Origin: Methanotrichaceae archaeon
Lineage (GTDB): Archaea; Halobacteriota; Methanosarcinia; Methanotrichales; Methanotrichaceae
Assembly: GCA_013178225.1 (NCBI GenBank)
Contig: JABLXE010000013.1
Location: forward strand, 62,001 to 126,000
Direction of reading: 5' to 3'
Length of the DNA stretch: 64,000 bases
Made by a program: the position numbers and the translations under genes. The notes under the pieces are model-generated. The model saw nothing but the letters and a program-made list of their open reading frames with translations. It was not told where the DNA came from and made no database searches. Within the stretch, counting starts at the first letter, position 1. The number at the start of each line of letters is the position of its first letter. Positions 27,501 through 35,216 of this stretch are shown piece after piece.

Positions 27501-27754
27501 CGGGCCTTTCCCAGGCGGAAGGTGTAATCCGGATTCCTGATGCTCTCCTCCACCCGGATGGCCTCCTCCAGCTTCACCTCCCGCTGGTCGGAGGAAAGAT
27601 CCTTCCGGTTATGCACGTCCCAGCCCAAGGCCGAAAAGAACGGGTTCAGGAACTGGTCCCGCAGCTCCAGCTCGTTGAAATCCGCCGATTTCAGCTCCTC
27701 AATCCTTCTCTCAAACCTCTCTACCAGCTCCACGATCTCCGGCGGCGCAGCCAC
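24596..27754 (-). CDS. Type IIG restriction-modification enzyme (single chain)
   Basis: I start at GTG 27754, preceded by GAGGAGGAG (1052 residues from VAAPPEIVELVERFE). An N-terminal nuclease-like region has PDYTFRLGKARKFFVEAKKP (PD...ExK). The methyltransferase core has DPACGSGSFL (SAM binding) and IGNPPYVRMEEF (N6-adenine NPPY). A TaqI/Eco57I-like target-recognition domain follows (FLNGREVRRY, KPKIIFPDIS-like). It would cut and methylate the same DNA site with one chain. A Ser-Glu run (KSESESESAV, about residue 385) is encoded by a hexanucleotide repeat. No separate S or M genes are nearby. Confidence 0.85.
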   Translation of the reverse strand: MAAPPEIVELVERFERRIEELKSADFNELELRDQFLNPFFSALGWDVHNRKDLSSDQREVKLEEAIRVEESIRNPDYTFRLGKARKFFVEAKKPAVNIEGGVYPAFQVRRYAWSSGLPISILTDFEEFSVYDCRSEPHKSDKPARARLLYLQYDQYVERWDEIASLFSRESVLAGSLDKYIEAVPEKRGAKRVDAALLDEISGWREALAQNMARRNPALPQPELNFAVQRTIDRILFLRICEDRSIEEYGRLRALLEGQGVYQRLQQLFVEADDRYNSGIFRFREERGLTEPPDRITPALAVDDAVLKDMIKDLYFPDSPYVFSEIPAEILGQVYEQFLGKVIVLEEGKGENEGKSESESESAVVSRSAKVEYKPEVRKAGGVYYTPSYIVEYIVKNTVGKLLEEKTPQEAAGLRILDPACGSGSFLIGAYQYLLDWHLEWYLQNLVPLRERGYAATSPEVLKLLPEAPERREDRRARKIHARAAEAALPVFQAGEGEWRLTTAERKRILLNNIYGVDIDPQAVEVTKLSLLLKVLEGETEETISSLLRYARERALPDLGSNIKCGNSLIGWDILDDRPDLSKEELARINPFDWEKEFPEVFSRGGFDAVIGNPPYVRMEEFKEIKCYLRSNYASHEERSDFYTYFIERGQQLINRDGKFGFIVSNKFLRAKYGKNLRYLLLKRARIDQVIDFAGLPVFRGATVRTIILLGSPLKEDGNYNILYSQPLPLSKFQLLSSGVLSIEDAIKQSISEVPSSYLVQSYWSFNCIESEKLLRKLREANEPLVVYCNGKIFMGIKSGLSNAFIIDAKKRNEILSANPEAKKIIKPFLNGREVRRYHIQSKNLYLIYTYHGVPIEKYPRVEEHLSQFRKKLINRATKQQWYELQQPQFKFSKFLDQPKIIFPDISKSPRFTYDDSGYYGANTTYFIPVHDFYLLGVLNSSIASFYFRNVCAGLEGSSEIYLRFFGQYLEGFPIRTIDFSNPEDVARHDRMVSLVQTMLDLHKQLAEVRGEHERTLLQRRIEATDRQIDALVYELYGLTEEEIRIVEEASV

Positions 27755-27907
27755 GGCTCTCTTCTCCTCCTCGGGAACTAGCAGGAACCCAGGACAGCAA
27801 AAAGCTTTTGCACCGGAGGATTGTGGCCCTTGAACTTTGGGAATCACCTCTCCGGTTCGAAAAATTGAATAAGAATGCAGTGCTTCTATTCTCGTGAGGT
27901 CAGAAGG

Positions 27908-28147
27908 ATGGCAAAGAGGAGCACTGAAAGGATGGGCTGGACGGACTTCCACGTCATGAACGCCGCCAAAAAGCACCCCGGCGAGACCATGATCCGGCTT
28001 CTGAGCGCCTGCCAGGAGGAGAAAAGTTCCTGGAATTGGACGGCCAGCAAGCTCAGGAAATCATTGCGAAGGCTGGAGCGGCAGGGGAAGCTGCGGATCG
28101 AAGACCGGGAGGCGGGAGTTTTTCAAAAGATCTATCCGGCAGAATGA
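27908..28147 (+). CDS. Small basic hypothetical protein
   Basis: From ATG 27908 (MAKRSTERMGWTDFHVMNAA) the 79-residue protein is basic and helical. Its second half, WTASKLRKSLRRLERQGKLR, reads like a winged-helix recognition helix and wing. It is divergent from the Type IIG gene, with 150 bases between the starts, so a controller-like role is conceivable but only by position. Start chosen over the upstream ATG because of AGAAGGATGG. Confidence 0.4.
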   Translation: MAKRSTERMGWTDFHVMNAAKKHPGETMIRLLSACQEEKSSWNWTASKLRKSLRRLERQGKLRIEDREAGVFQKIYPAE

Positions 28148-28267
28148 TCCGTTGTCTTCTTTTCGTTTTTTGCCTTATCGTTTTTTCGCTTTTTGCCGTC
28201 CGGGCCGGCGGGAACTGAGCCGGGGAAAAGGAGCTTTTTTATCCTAAAAAAGTGGCAATTCTATGCC

Positions 28268-28636
28268 ATGAACAGGACGGTTTTAATCGGATCTATCTTT
28301 CTGGTGCTGCTCTGCGCCGGCTGCCTGGACCAGGGATCAAATGAAAGCGACAGCAAAAGCGCTTCTACGGAGAAGCTCACCGCCGCCATCATCTCTCCTC
28401 ATGCCGGCGATATCCTCTCTACCGGCCAGAACTACAAGTTCGAGGGCCGGGTCACGGGCGGCCAGGCTCCCTACACCTACAGCTGGTCCTCCAGCATCAA
28501 TGGCCCCATCTCCTCGGATCTGTCCTTCTCGAAGAAGGGCTCGGGCCTCAGCCCCGGGGAACACATCCTGATCCTCAAGGCCACCGACTCCACAGGAGAG
28601 TCCACCCAGGCCAGCGTGATCATCAGAGTGATGTAA
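28268..28636 (+). CDS. Putative lipoprotein with PKD/Ig-like domain
   Basis: The 122-residue protein begins MNRTVLIGSIFLVLLCAGC, a signal peptide with a lipobox-like CAGC. A Ser-rich linker and a beta-rich domain with GQAPYTYSWSSSINGPISS and GEHILILKATDSTGESTQAS follow, typical of PKD/Ig-like surface modules. It is probably anchored outside the membrane. ATG 28268 is chosen because the signal peptide starts there. No operon partner is visible. Confidence 0.6.
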   Translation: MNRTVLIGSIFLVLLCAGCLDQGSNESDSKSASTEKLTAAIISPHAGDILSTGQNYKFEGRVTGGQAPYTYSWSSSINGPISSDLSFSKKGSGLSPGEHILILKATDSTGESTQASVIIRVM

Positions 28637-29260
28637 ACAAATATCCAAAAGAGTCATCTGTAGAGGCCGAAAATTGGCCTTAGATCTAATACATTTTTTT
28701 ATAAATTGATTAGAATGACTCAGTACTCGGCTGGATAATATGTTAAAGAGGCTAATAGAAGAGAGATGGCTCTAAAGGCAGGCGCATGGACATCTCCGCC
28801 CCCCCCGGGGTCCGCGCCGTGCCGCTGAGACGCTCGATGCATGCTGCTAAGGGCAGCCTGGCTGATGAGGCCCATCCTCTGCAGCCGGCCGGGGGATCTT
28901 GGGTAGGCCGATGGGCCGCTCGCTGGTCCGGGCAGGGCATCGTGGGAAGGCCGGCAGACGGAGGGCGATTGTCAGTTAGGAGGCAGGGGGGCGTGTCCGT
29001 GTGTGGTTAGGAGGGCCTTATGGAAGGGCGGGTCAGAGTGCCGACCGGGATATAGTGCTTGAAGAAGGGCCAAGCTGCAGGCTGAAAAGTTCGGGAGGTA
29101 GATTTTTGTGCAGAAAATTCAATATTCTAAAAATCTGATCGTGTCTTAGGTCTGAGATGGAAAACTTAGATAATCTCAGAATACTGGGGAAAGGTTGCAT
29201 CTAGACTTTCTCGATCGGAGGGAATGTTCCGATCTTCCTGAATCGGAAATTCTGCCACCG
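28637..29260. other. Long intergenic region with GC-rich repeat
   Basis: No gene is supported here. The region contains the GC-rich block at 28790-28925 that recurs at 30790-30903, a C8 tract near 28800, and an AT-rich stretch near 29110 that may hold the promoter of the ThiC-like gene. Confidence 0.5.
28790..28925 (+). repeat. GC-rich dispersed repeat, copy A
   Basis: Core shared with copy B: GGGGTCCG, GTGCCGCT, GATGCATGCTGC, GGCAGCCTGGCT, TCTGCAGCCGGCCGGGG, ATCT-GGGTA. The order and spacing are kept over about 120 bases with small gaps. It has no convincing open frame and may form RNA hairpins. Confidence 0.6.
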
Positions 29261-30538
29261 ATGCAAGTGTACCGGGTGGGAATACCATTGAACGAGAATC
29301 TTCTTGATACCGCAATTGCTGGTAAAGAGGTCCAGGCCATCTATGCAGTGGCCAAAACAGAAGGGGTGAGGCCCACATTACTTTTGAAACAGGTAGCCTC
29401 GGGACGCGTCGTTATACTACAGAGGGACGGCAAGCAGCCCGTGGGAATAGGCGAGAGCCTGAGAACAAAGATCAATGCCAACATCGGGACTTCGGCCGAG
29501 ATTTTTGATCCCGGCGAGGAGGTCAAGAAGGCCGTGGTTGCAGAAAAATATGGAGCAGACACTATTACCGACCTCTCAATGGGCGGTCCCATCGACAAGA
29601 TCCGAGGAGGGATGTTGGAGGAGACGAATATCCCGCTAACTACCGTGCCTATCTATCAAGCGATTGTGGAAGCTGGCTCCATCAAGGCCCTAACTGAGTA
29701 CGACCTGGTCCAGATGATTAAGAAGCATGTCGACGAGGGAATTTCGTCCATCGTTGTCCACGCCGGCCTCACACTTGAGATGCTTGAGAAGTTGATGGGC
29801 GTTAAGAGAATAATGGGTATGGTTTCCAAGGGCGGCTCCTTTACATCGGCATGGATGCTTCAAAATAATAACGAGAATCCCTTCCTGCCTAGGTTCAATG
29901 AGATATGTGAGATCCTTGCTGAGAGGGATGTGGTACTTTCCCTTGGGAACACCATGAGAAGTGGCTGCATCCACGACCCCATGGATGAGCCGCAGGAGGA
30001 AGAGATTGAGATGAATGCCAATCTTGCCAGGAGAGCGAATGAACTTGGAGTCCAGGTTATTATCGAGGGTATGGGTGGCCATGTCAGCCCGAACATAATA
30101 TCAGATTACGTTGCCCATTACAAGAGGAAGACAGATCATAGGCCCTTATTCGTCGCTGGCCCTCTTCCAATTGACATAGGCGTCGGGTATGATCATATCT
30201 CAGGATGCGTGGGTGGGGCACTCGCTGCGGGCGCTGGAGCGGACTACCTCTGCTACATCACTCCATCTGAGCATTTAGCCCTGCCAAACGTGGATCAGGT
30301 CCGGGAAGGAATAGTGGCCTTCAAGATAGCAGCCCACATAGGAGACACCCTAAAGTACGGACCAAGGCCAGAAGATAAGAAGCTGGCTGAGTATAGGCGG
30401 GCAAGGGATTGGGAAAACCAGTTCCAGCTTGCTATCGATGGCGACAGGGCTAGGGAAATACATCTTCCGAATAAGAAGACCTGCTCGATGTGTGGGAAGT
30501 ACTGTGCGATAGCCATCATGGAAGATTACCTGAAATGA
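29261..30538 (+). CDS. ThiC-family radical SAM enzyme, divergent paralogue
   Basis: The protein (425 residues from ATG 29261; an upstream TTG 29195 is possible) has the ThiC blocks GIGESLRTKINANIGTSAE, GADTITDLSMGG, VPIYQAI, GNTMRSGCIHDP, GVGYDHISGCVGG and CYITPSEHLALPN. ThiC converts aminoimidazole ribotide to the thiamine pyrimidine; a related enzyme makes 5-hydroxybenzimidazole for cobamides. Two features differ from common ThiC: IEGMGGHVSP instead of EGPGHVP, and a cluster motif CSMCGKYC with three rather than four residues before the last Cys. The exact product is uncertain. Confidence 0.75.
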   Translation: MQVYRVGIPLNENLLDTAIAGKEVQAIYAVAKTEGVRPTLLLKQVASGRVVILQRDGKQPVGIGESLRTKINANIGTSAEIFDPGEEVKKAVVAEKYGADTITDLSMGGPIDKIRGGMLEETNIPLTTVPIYQAIVEAGSIKALTEYDLVQMIKKHVDEGISSIVVHAGLTLEMLEKLMGVKRIMGMVSKGGSFTSAWMLQNNNENPFLPRFNEICEILAERDVVLSLGNTMRSGCIHDPMDEPQEEEIEMNANLARRANELGVQVIIEGMGGHVSPNIISDYVAHYKRKTDHRPLFVAGPLPIDIGVGYDHISGCVGGALAAGAGADYLCYITPSEHLALPNVDQVREGIVAFKIAAHIGDTLKYGPRPEDKKLAEYRRARDWENQFQLAIDGDRAREIHLPNKKTCSMCGKYCAIAIMEDYLK

Positions 30539-30657
30539 TGGTCTATGCCGTCTCGACTGACAATAGGCAAATCCTGATGGCATCACCTGCCTTAATTGCC
30601 GTCTCTAGCCTGCATGAAGCTCATTGTGTTCTTCGCTCAACGATTGGGGTATCTTAA
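30535..30657 (+). CDS. Possible 40-residue protein coupled to the ThiC-like gene
   Basis: ATG 30535 overlaps the ThiC-like stop (ATGA), a common coupling arrangement. The frame encodes MMVYAVSTDNRQILMASPAL and 20 more residues. No known family is recognised and no independent ribosome-binding site is seen. It may be a chance frame. Confidence 0.25.
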   Translation: MMVYAVSTDNRQILMASPALIAVSSLHEAHCVLRSTIGVS

Positions 30658-30789
30658 GACGAGTAGCAGTGTCAAAAATATTTAAATTTGCTTTAAGACC
30701 CACTGCTATTCATTACTCATGCATTCTTCGCCAGCGCCGCCAGGCTTGCGGGGGCGCGCGCCATCCCGGATCATGGATTGGGGCAGGCT

Positions 30790-30903
30790 TCTCCATCCCT
30801 CGGGGGTCCGGTGCCGCTTGTGGATGCATGCTGCAGCTGGCAGCCTGGCTCTTGGGGCACTCTTCTGCAGCCGGCCGGGGATCTCGGGTACGCCTCGCTG
30901 AGC
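30790..30903 (+). repeat. GC-rich dispersed repeat, copy B
   Basis: This is the second copy of the block at 28790-28925, in the same orientation, with GGGGGTCCGGTGCCGCT, GATGCATGCTGC, GGCAGCCTGGCT and TCTGCAGCCGGCCGGGG. It lies in the 350-base gap between the ThiC-like gene and the small gene at 31007. The two copies flank the ThiC-like gene as direct repeats. Confidence 0.6.
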
Positions 30904-31006
30904 CGCGAGTTGGACAAATCATAGTCGTGGAAGAAGATTGATAAATGATCGAATCTGTTATATTATGACTTGAACATTGTCTGGCCTCAAAGAGGAGAAA
31001 TGTTTA

Positions 31007-31360
31007 ATGCCCCGAAAAGTGCCTCCTGCCAGATTGGATCCTGTAATCTATGAGGCCTGGCTAGGGGAAAACCCAAAGCTGGTTCAAGAAGGCCCGCTTG
31101 AGCTAAAGCCTTGTGATGGGACCACTGATGAGGATGCTGTGAATTTGGAGGCACACCGAGTTTCCTCAGACGTATTGGATACTCCTTATGCAGATAATTT
31201 ATATATCTACGGCTTCCATAATAAATATGAAGGGTTTAAAATTTTTGTCAAGGACGGGCACGGGTATCTGCTAATGGCGCATCAAACACACTCTGATGGT
31301 ACCTTTAGGTCTGATGATGGGCGTGAGTTCGGAGATCACCCTCATTTCCATCTGATTTAG
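31007..31360 (+). CDS. Hypothetical protein, 117 residues
   Basis: From ATG 31007 (MPRKVPPARLDPVIYEAWLG) preceded by GAGGAGAAATG, this acidic soluble protein contains DNLYIYGFHNKYEGFKIFVK and ends GREFGDHPHFHLI with a His-rich tail (HPHFH). I do not recognise the family. The His cluster could bind a metal. It stands alone downstream of repeat copy B. Confidence 0.5.
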   Translation: MPRKVPPARLDPVIYEAWLGENPKLVQEGPLELKPCDGTTDEDAVNLEAHRVSSDVLDTPYADNLYIYGFHNKYEGFKIFVKDGHGYLLMAHQTHSDGTFRSDDGREFGDHPHFHLI

Positions 31361-31486
31361 AAGCCAAAACGCCAGAACCAGATAAATTTAGAGATTATAC
31401 TGCACTCAATGAAATCGATATTATAAGAGAGCAAGAGATAGGGGCAGGCATTTTACATTTTCCACTAGCTTCATAACAGGAGTGAT

Positions 31487-31588
31487 GTGAAGAATTCAGG
31501 TGACGTGAAAGCTTCAGGTGACGAAAAAAATTCGGGCGGTGTGCAAAATTTAGGCGGCGCGAAAGAGCGGTGGGAAGAAACGATGTGA
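31487..31588 (+). CDS. Possible small protein of hexapeptide repeats
   Basis: GTG 31487 follows AGGAGTGAT. The 33-codon frame encodes VKNSGDVKASGDEKNSGG followed by VQNLGGAKERWEETM. The DNA underneath is a degenerate 18-bp tandem repeat of about five units. The repeat, the ribosome-binding site and the intact frame agree, but the size makes the call weak. The methyltransferase gene follows 98 bases later. Confidence 0.35.
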   Translation: MKNSGDVKASGDEKNSGGVQNLGGAKERWEETM

Positions 31589-31686
31589 AGAGCGATGTGA
31601 ATAATATCCTGCAGCATATCCTGCAGCTCGGCAGATAGTTAGGCTGCCGGCCACAGAAGACGGATCTATGAGCCAGAGACTCACCA

Positions 31687-32385
31687 ATGACTAATAGATT
31701 GCTCGAAGATAGACTGCTGCAAATTCGAGCCGCTTACGACCTGACCGTGGAGCAGGCCGAAAAGGGCATCGATCCGATGGCTGAGCTGCCCGAGGAGATC
31801 CGGAGTTCGGCCGGCTACAAGTATCTTATGGAAAACCGAAGTTCAGTGAACAGTGCTGCTCCCGATATCAGGGAATATCTCGATCCCAAGCCGCAGATGC
31901 GATTCCTCGATGCCGGTTGCTGTGCCAACCTGCACAACTACCGGCTTGACCGCTGGCCGTCGACCTACTACGGCATAGATAACAGCCCCCGCCTGATCGA
32001 GGCCATGAAAAATTTCGCCAGCCGGGTGGGGATATCTACCGGCGGACTGTATCTCGCGGAAATTGTCGAGATGCCGTTTGCTGACGACTTTTTCGATATC
32101 GGGGCGGCGATCGGCCTGCTTGAATACTACCCGCTTGAATACATTCAGGAGGCCCTCAGGGAACTAAACAGGGTCCTCAAGCCGGGGTCGCGGGTCGTCC
32201 TCGACATTCCCAATCGGGATCACCGCTACGTTGCAGACATGGCGGGAATCGAGAGCTATCTGGGCCGCCCCAACCTTATTTTCCCCCGCCTTGAATTCGA
32301 GAAATTGCTGGAGCCGTTCTTCTTCACGGAGCGAACCGACGATTCTCAGGTAATGATCAAATACTATATCCGGACCCGCAAATAA
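31687..32385 (+). CDS. Class I SAM-dependent methyltransferase
   Basis: The 232-residue protein has motif I MRFLDAGCCANLHNYRLDRW, an acidic post-I strand (YYGIDNSPRLIEAMK), motif II-like FFDIGAAIGLLEYYP and RVLKPGSRVVLDIPNRDH. These indicate a Rossmann methyltransferase of the Methyltransf_11 type. In motif I the usual GxGxG is replaced by AGCCANL, which is unusual. The substrate is unknown and no operon partner is present; the next gene is convergent. Confidence 0.75.
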   Translation: MTNRLLEDRLLQIRAAYDLTVEQAEKGIDPMAELPEEIRSSAGYKYLMENRSSVNSAAPDIREYLDPKPQMRFLDAGCCANLHNYRLDRWPSTYYGIDNSPRLIEAMKNFASRVGISTGGLYLAEIVEMPFADDFFDIGAAIGLLEYYPLEYIQEALRELNRVLKPGSRVVLDIPNRDHRYVADMAGIESYLGRPNLIFPRLEFEKLLEPFFFTERTDDSQVMIKYYIRTRK

Positions 32386-32458
32386 AAAAAATAACAAAAT
32401 AATAAAATAATAAACTAGTGAATTCCGCAGACGAAAAAAACAGCTACCGAAGCCCTGC

Positions 32459-33214
32459 CTAAAGCCCGGCCTTGGGAAGGGCATCCTTGCAGCGGCAGGT
32501 CCTCTCCTCGGGCAGGCTCTGCGCCGCCAGCGACAGGACCTCTGTCACCTTCTTTTCCATAACGTCCATGGTCTCGATGAGGTCCGACATCTTCAGAGCG
32601 CAGCCGGCGTTCATCCCGCAGGCCGGGTTGGTCACGATGCACAGCGAGGCATAGCACAGCGCCAGCTCCCTTGCCAGCACCACCTCGGGATATCCGGTCA
32701 TCCCCACCACATCCCCGAACTGCCTCATCATCCTGATCTGAGCCGGTGACTCCAGGTGAGGGCCCTCGGCACAGACATAAACTCCGTGAAAGGGCTCGAG
32801 ACCCTGAGATCTTACGGCCTCCGCCAGATGATCCCGCAGCTCGGAACAGTAGGGCTCGGACATGTCCACGTGCACCGCACGGTCCTCGAAGAAGGTGTTG
32901 GTCCGGGCCTTGGTGAACTCCACGAAGTCATCGGGCAAAAAGAGGCTTCCCACCTGATGGTGCGACATGGTCCCGACCGTGTTGACAGAAACGACTCTGG
33001 CCGCTCCGGCGCTCCTGGCCGCCCACAGCAGAGCGCGGTAGTTGACCCTGTGCGGCGGCAGGTGGTGCTCACCGTGTCTGGAGATGAACACCACCCTCTT
33101 GCCCTTCAGCCGGGTCAGATTGACTTTGACGCTGCCGTAAGGGGTCTCGATCCGATCGGCCAGGCCCTCCAGAAAAAAGCCCACTCCGCCGATTACCGCC
33201 AGGTCCATGCTCAT
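32459..33214 (-). CDS. mtnP: S-methyl-5'-thioadenosine/thioinosine phosphorylase
   Basis: The 251-residue protein has the MTAP/PNP family motifs ISRHGEHHLPPHRVNYRA, the phosphate-site VNTVGTM and EGPHLESPAQIRMMRQFGDV, and the purine-site GMTGYPEVVLARELALCY with TNPACGMN. It splits methylthioadenosine or methylthioinosine with phosphate, giving methylthioribose-1-phosphate and the base. Methanogen relatives act on methylthioinosine, and the residues here cannot settle it. Its product is the MtnA substrate, and mtnA lies 110 bases upstream in the same direction. Confidence 0.85.
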   Translation of the reverse strand: MSMDLAVIGGVGFFLEGLADRIETPYGSVKVNLTRLKGKRVVFISRHGEHHLPPHRVNYRALLWAARSAGAARVVSVNTVGTMSHHQVGSLFLPDDFVEFTKARTNTFFEDRAVHVDMSEPYCSELRDHLAEAVRSQGLEPFHGVYVCAEGPHLESPAQIRMMRQFGDVVGMTGYPEVVLARELALCYASLCIVTNPACGMNAGCALKMSDLIETMDVMEKKVTEVLSLAAQSLPEERTCRCKDALPKAGL

Positions 33215-33323
33215 GGTGACTCCTTGATCGCCTCTGGGCTTATATCGTTAATCTCTGAGCCTGGATTGCTGAGACGGGGGGGTTCGATTCTCCGGGTCCG
33301 GTGCTCTGAGAGATGCTGCGGGC

Positions 33324-34340
33324 TCAGATGGGCGGCATCAGCGGCGGCCGGAATACGCCCTTCTCGGTGATCAGGGCCGAGACCAGATCCAGAGGCGTGG
33401 CGTCAAAAGCCGGGTTGTAGACCTCGATTCCCTCCGGGGCCAGCCTGACCTCTCCTTGCAGGCAGATCTCATCGGGATCGCGCTCCTCCACCACGATGTC
33501 CTCTTCTGCATGCGCTAGATCGAAGGTTGAGAGCGGGGCTGCCACGTAAAAGGGAACCTTATGGTACCTGGCCAGGACCGCGTGGTTGTAGGTGCCTATC
33601 TTGTTGAAGACTACGTCCCTGGTGATCCGGTCTGCCCCCACAATGGCCTTGTCGATCCGGCCCTTTCGCATCAGGCTTCCTGACATGCTCTCGCAGATCA
33701 GGGTGACGGGAATCCCGTCCTGTGCCAGCTCCCAGGCCGTCAGACGCGAGCCCTGGTTGAGGGGCCGGGTCTCGCAGGCGTAAACGGAGATGTCTTTTCC
33801 GGCCTCTACCGCCGAGCGGATCACTCCCAGGGCTGTACCCCAGCCCACACAGGCCAGCCGGCCGGCATTGCAGTGGGTGAGCACGCAATCGCCGTCTTCC
33901 AGGAGTCTTGACCCCGCCTTTCCCAGAGCCTTATTGGTCCGGACATCCTCCTCGGCGACGGCCTCGGCTTCTCTCAATGCCGCTTCTTGGATCTCCTCCA
34001 CAGTCTCCTGATCCTCTACCGCCCGAAGCGCTCTGTCAACACCCCAGGAGAGGTTGACGGCTGTAGGCCGGGAGCCCTTGATCATCTCTTTCGCCTGCTC
34101 CAACTCCTGGCGCATCTCGTAAGTGTTTCCGGTGCGGGAGAGCTGTGCCGCCAGCGCAATTCCGTATGCTCCGGCCGCACCCAGGGCCGGAGCGCCCCTC
34201 ACCCGGAGGGATTTAATGGCCTCGATCAGCTCCCTCACGCTTCTGATCCTGATGGACAAGAGCTCTCCCGGAAGCCTGGTCTGGTCGATCATCCACAGGC
34301 CGCCGTCCCACCAGATGGTCCTGGACTCGCACGCGCTCAA
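33324..34340 (-). CDS. mtnA: Methylthioribose-1-phosphate isomerase (aIF-2B-like)
   Basis: The 338-residue protein has the MtnA signatures RVRGAPALGAAGAYGIALAA, THCNAGRLACVGWGTAL, ETRPLNQGSRLTAWELAQDG and GADRITRDVVFNKIGTYNHA, ending in an APLSTFDL block. It isomerises methylthioribose-1-phosphate to methylthioribulose-1-phosphate. The related ribose-1,5-bisphosphate isomerases have different motifs, so I favour MtnA, though the AMP phosphorylase in the same run leaves the R15P role open. TTG 34340 follows AGGAGGGTC. Confidence 0.8.
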   Translation of the reverse strand: MSACESRTIWWDGGLWMIDQTRLPGELLSIRIRSVRELIEAIKSLRVRGAPALGAAGAYGIALAAQLSRTGNTYEMRQELEQAKEMIKGSRPTAVNLSWGVDRALRAVEDQETVEEIQEAALREAEAVAEEDVRTNKALGKAGSRLLEDGDCVLTHCNAGRLACVGWGTALGVIRSAVEAGKDISVYACETRPLNQGSRLTAWELAQDGIPVTLICESMSGSLMRKGRIDKAIVGADRITRDVVFNKIGTYNHAVLARYHKVPFYVAAPLSTFDLAHAEEDIVVEERDPDEICLQGEVRLAPEGIEVYNPAFDATPLDLVSALITEKGVFRPPLMPPI

Positions 34341-34362
34341 AGTTTGACCCTCCTGCTATCTC

Positions 34363-35214
34363 CTAAACCGGCCTGACCACCAGCATTCCTCTGGACACCC
34401 CCACGGTCATGGCCACCGGCTCGCATTTGGCCCTCATCACGTAGATCAGCCGACCTTTCAGCTGGTCGTCGTACTCAGACATGGTCTCGAAGTTCCCCAT
34501 CCCCTTGGCCAGGATCAGCCAGTTCCGGTCCCTTAAGAGCTTCAGGGCCTCCGGGCTGCTGTCCTCAAGGGTAGTACCCACCACCGGCCCGGTGGGAACG
34601 ACCGGGGTATTGGTGAGGGCGGAGATCTCCTCTGCGGTCACGTCGTTAAGGATCGGCTCGGACTTGGAGCCGATCACCACCTTCTTTCCCATCTCCTCCA
34701 GCTTCTCGATCACAAACAGGTCGAAGACCATCTCCCCGCAGTTGTCGGTCAGGTAAAGGATGCGGTCAAAGGCCTCCAGCCGCCTCTTGACCTCGTCCAA
34801 ATCCCCGGCCAGCCGCTCCTCGAGAGTCTTTCTAAAGACCTGGGAAAAGGTGGCGTTGTCGAAATCGTGGCCCTTCACCCCGTACTCCATGGAGTTGGCG
34901 GCTGCGGCAATCCTGATCAGGGCCTCCAGCTTGTTCTGCGATTGCTCGTAGAACTCCCGGGCCAGAGGCACGAGCCTTTGGGCCACGCGGTTGCTCTCGG
35001 CCTTTATGTCTCGATAAGGGTCATCTCTGCCGCTCTTCCGCTTGAGGATTCTCTCCCGCTCGGTCCCGACCAGCGCCGGGACGCCCCCTTTGTGGCAGGC
35101 CATGAAGTCCAGCAGCTCTTCCATGACCTCCTTTTTGGGAGCGTCATCAGAGAAGACCAGGTCGCCCTCGAACTTGGCCCGGTCCATGATGCAGGTGTAG
35201 CAGTTGGACGCCAT
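34363..35214 (-). CDS. DUF89/ARMT1-like metal-dependent phosphatase
   Basis: The 283-residue protein has N-terminal ASNCYTCIMDRAKF (the CxxC of archaeal DUF89), the metal-site motif ILYLTDNCGEMVFDLFVIEK, and KGMGNFETMSE near the end. DUF89 proteins are metal-dependent damage-control phosphatases that remove phosphate from abnormal sugar or nucleotide phosphates. Starting at ATG 35214 puts it two bases after the deacetylase stop, in the same transcript. Its nearness to nucleotide salvage genes supports a metabolite-repair role. Confidence 0.85.
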   Translation of the reverse strand: MASNCYTCIMDRAKFEGDLVFSDDAPKKEVMEELLDFMACHKGGVPALVGTERERILKRKSGRDDPYRDIKAESNRVAQRLVPLAREFYEQSQNKLEALIRIAAAANSMEYGVKGHDFDNATFSQVFRKTLEERLAGDLDEVKRRLEAFDRILYLTDNCGEMVFDLFVIEKLEEMGKKVVIGSKSEPILNDVTAEEISALTNTPVVPTGPVVGTTLEDSSPEALKLLRDRNWLILAKGMGNFETMSEYDDQLKGRLIYVMRAKCEPVAMTVGVSRGMLVVRPV

Positions 35215-35216
35215 TC

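Noticed and set aside
27755-27976. Extended N-terminus of the Type IIG enzyme
   Set aside because: The extra 74 codons do not resemble the family, while GTG 27754 has a strong ribosome-binding site and gives the usual start of such enzymes.
28801-28850. TPP riboswitch upstream of the ThiC-like gene (CCGGGG...GCTGAGA)
   Set aside because: The second conserved arm (CTGATCTGGATAATGCCAGCG-like) is missing, the second copy of the repeat lacks CTGAGA, and the block is over 300 bases from the gene.
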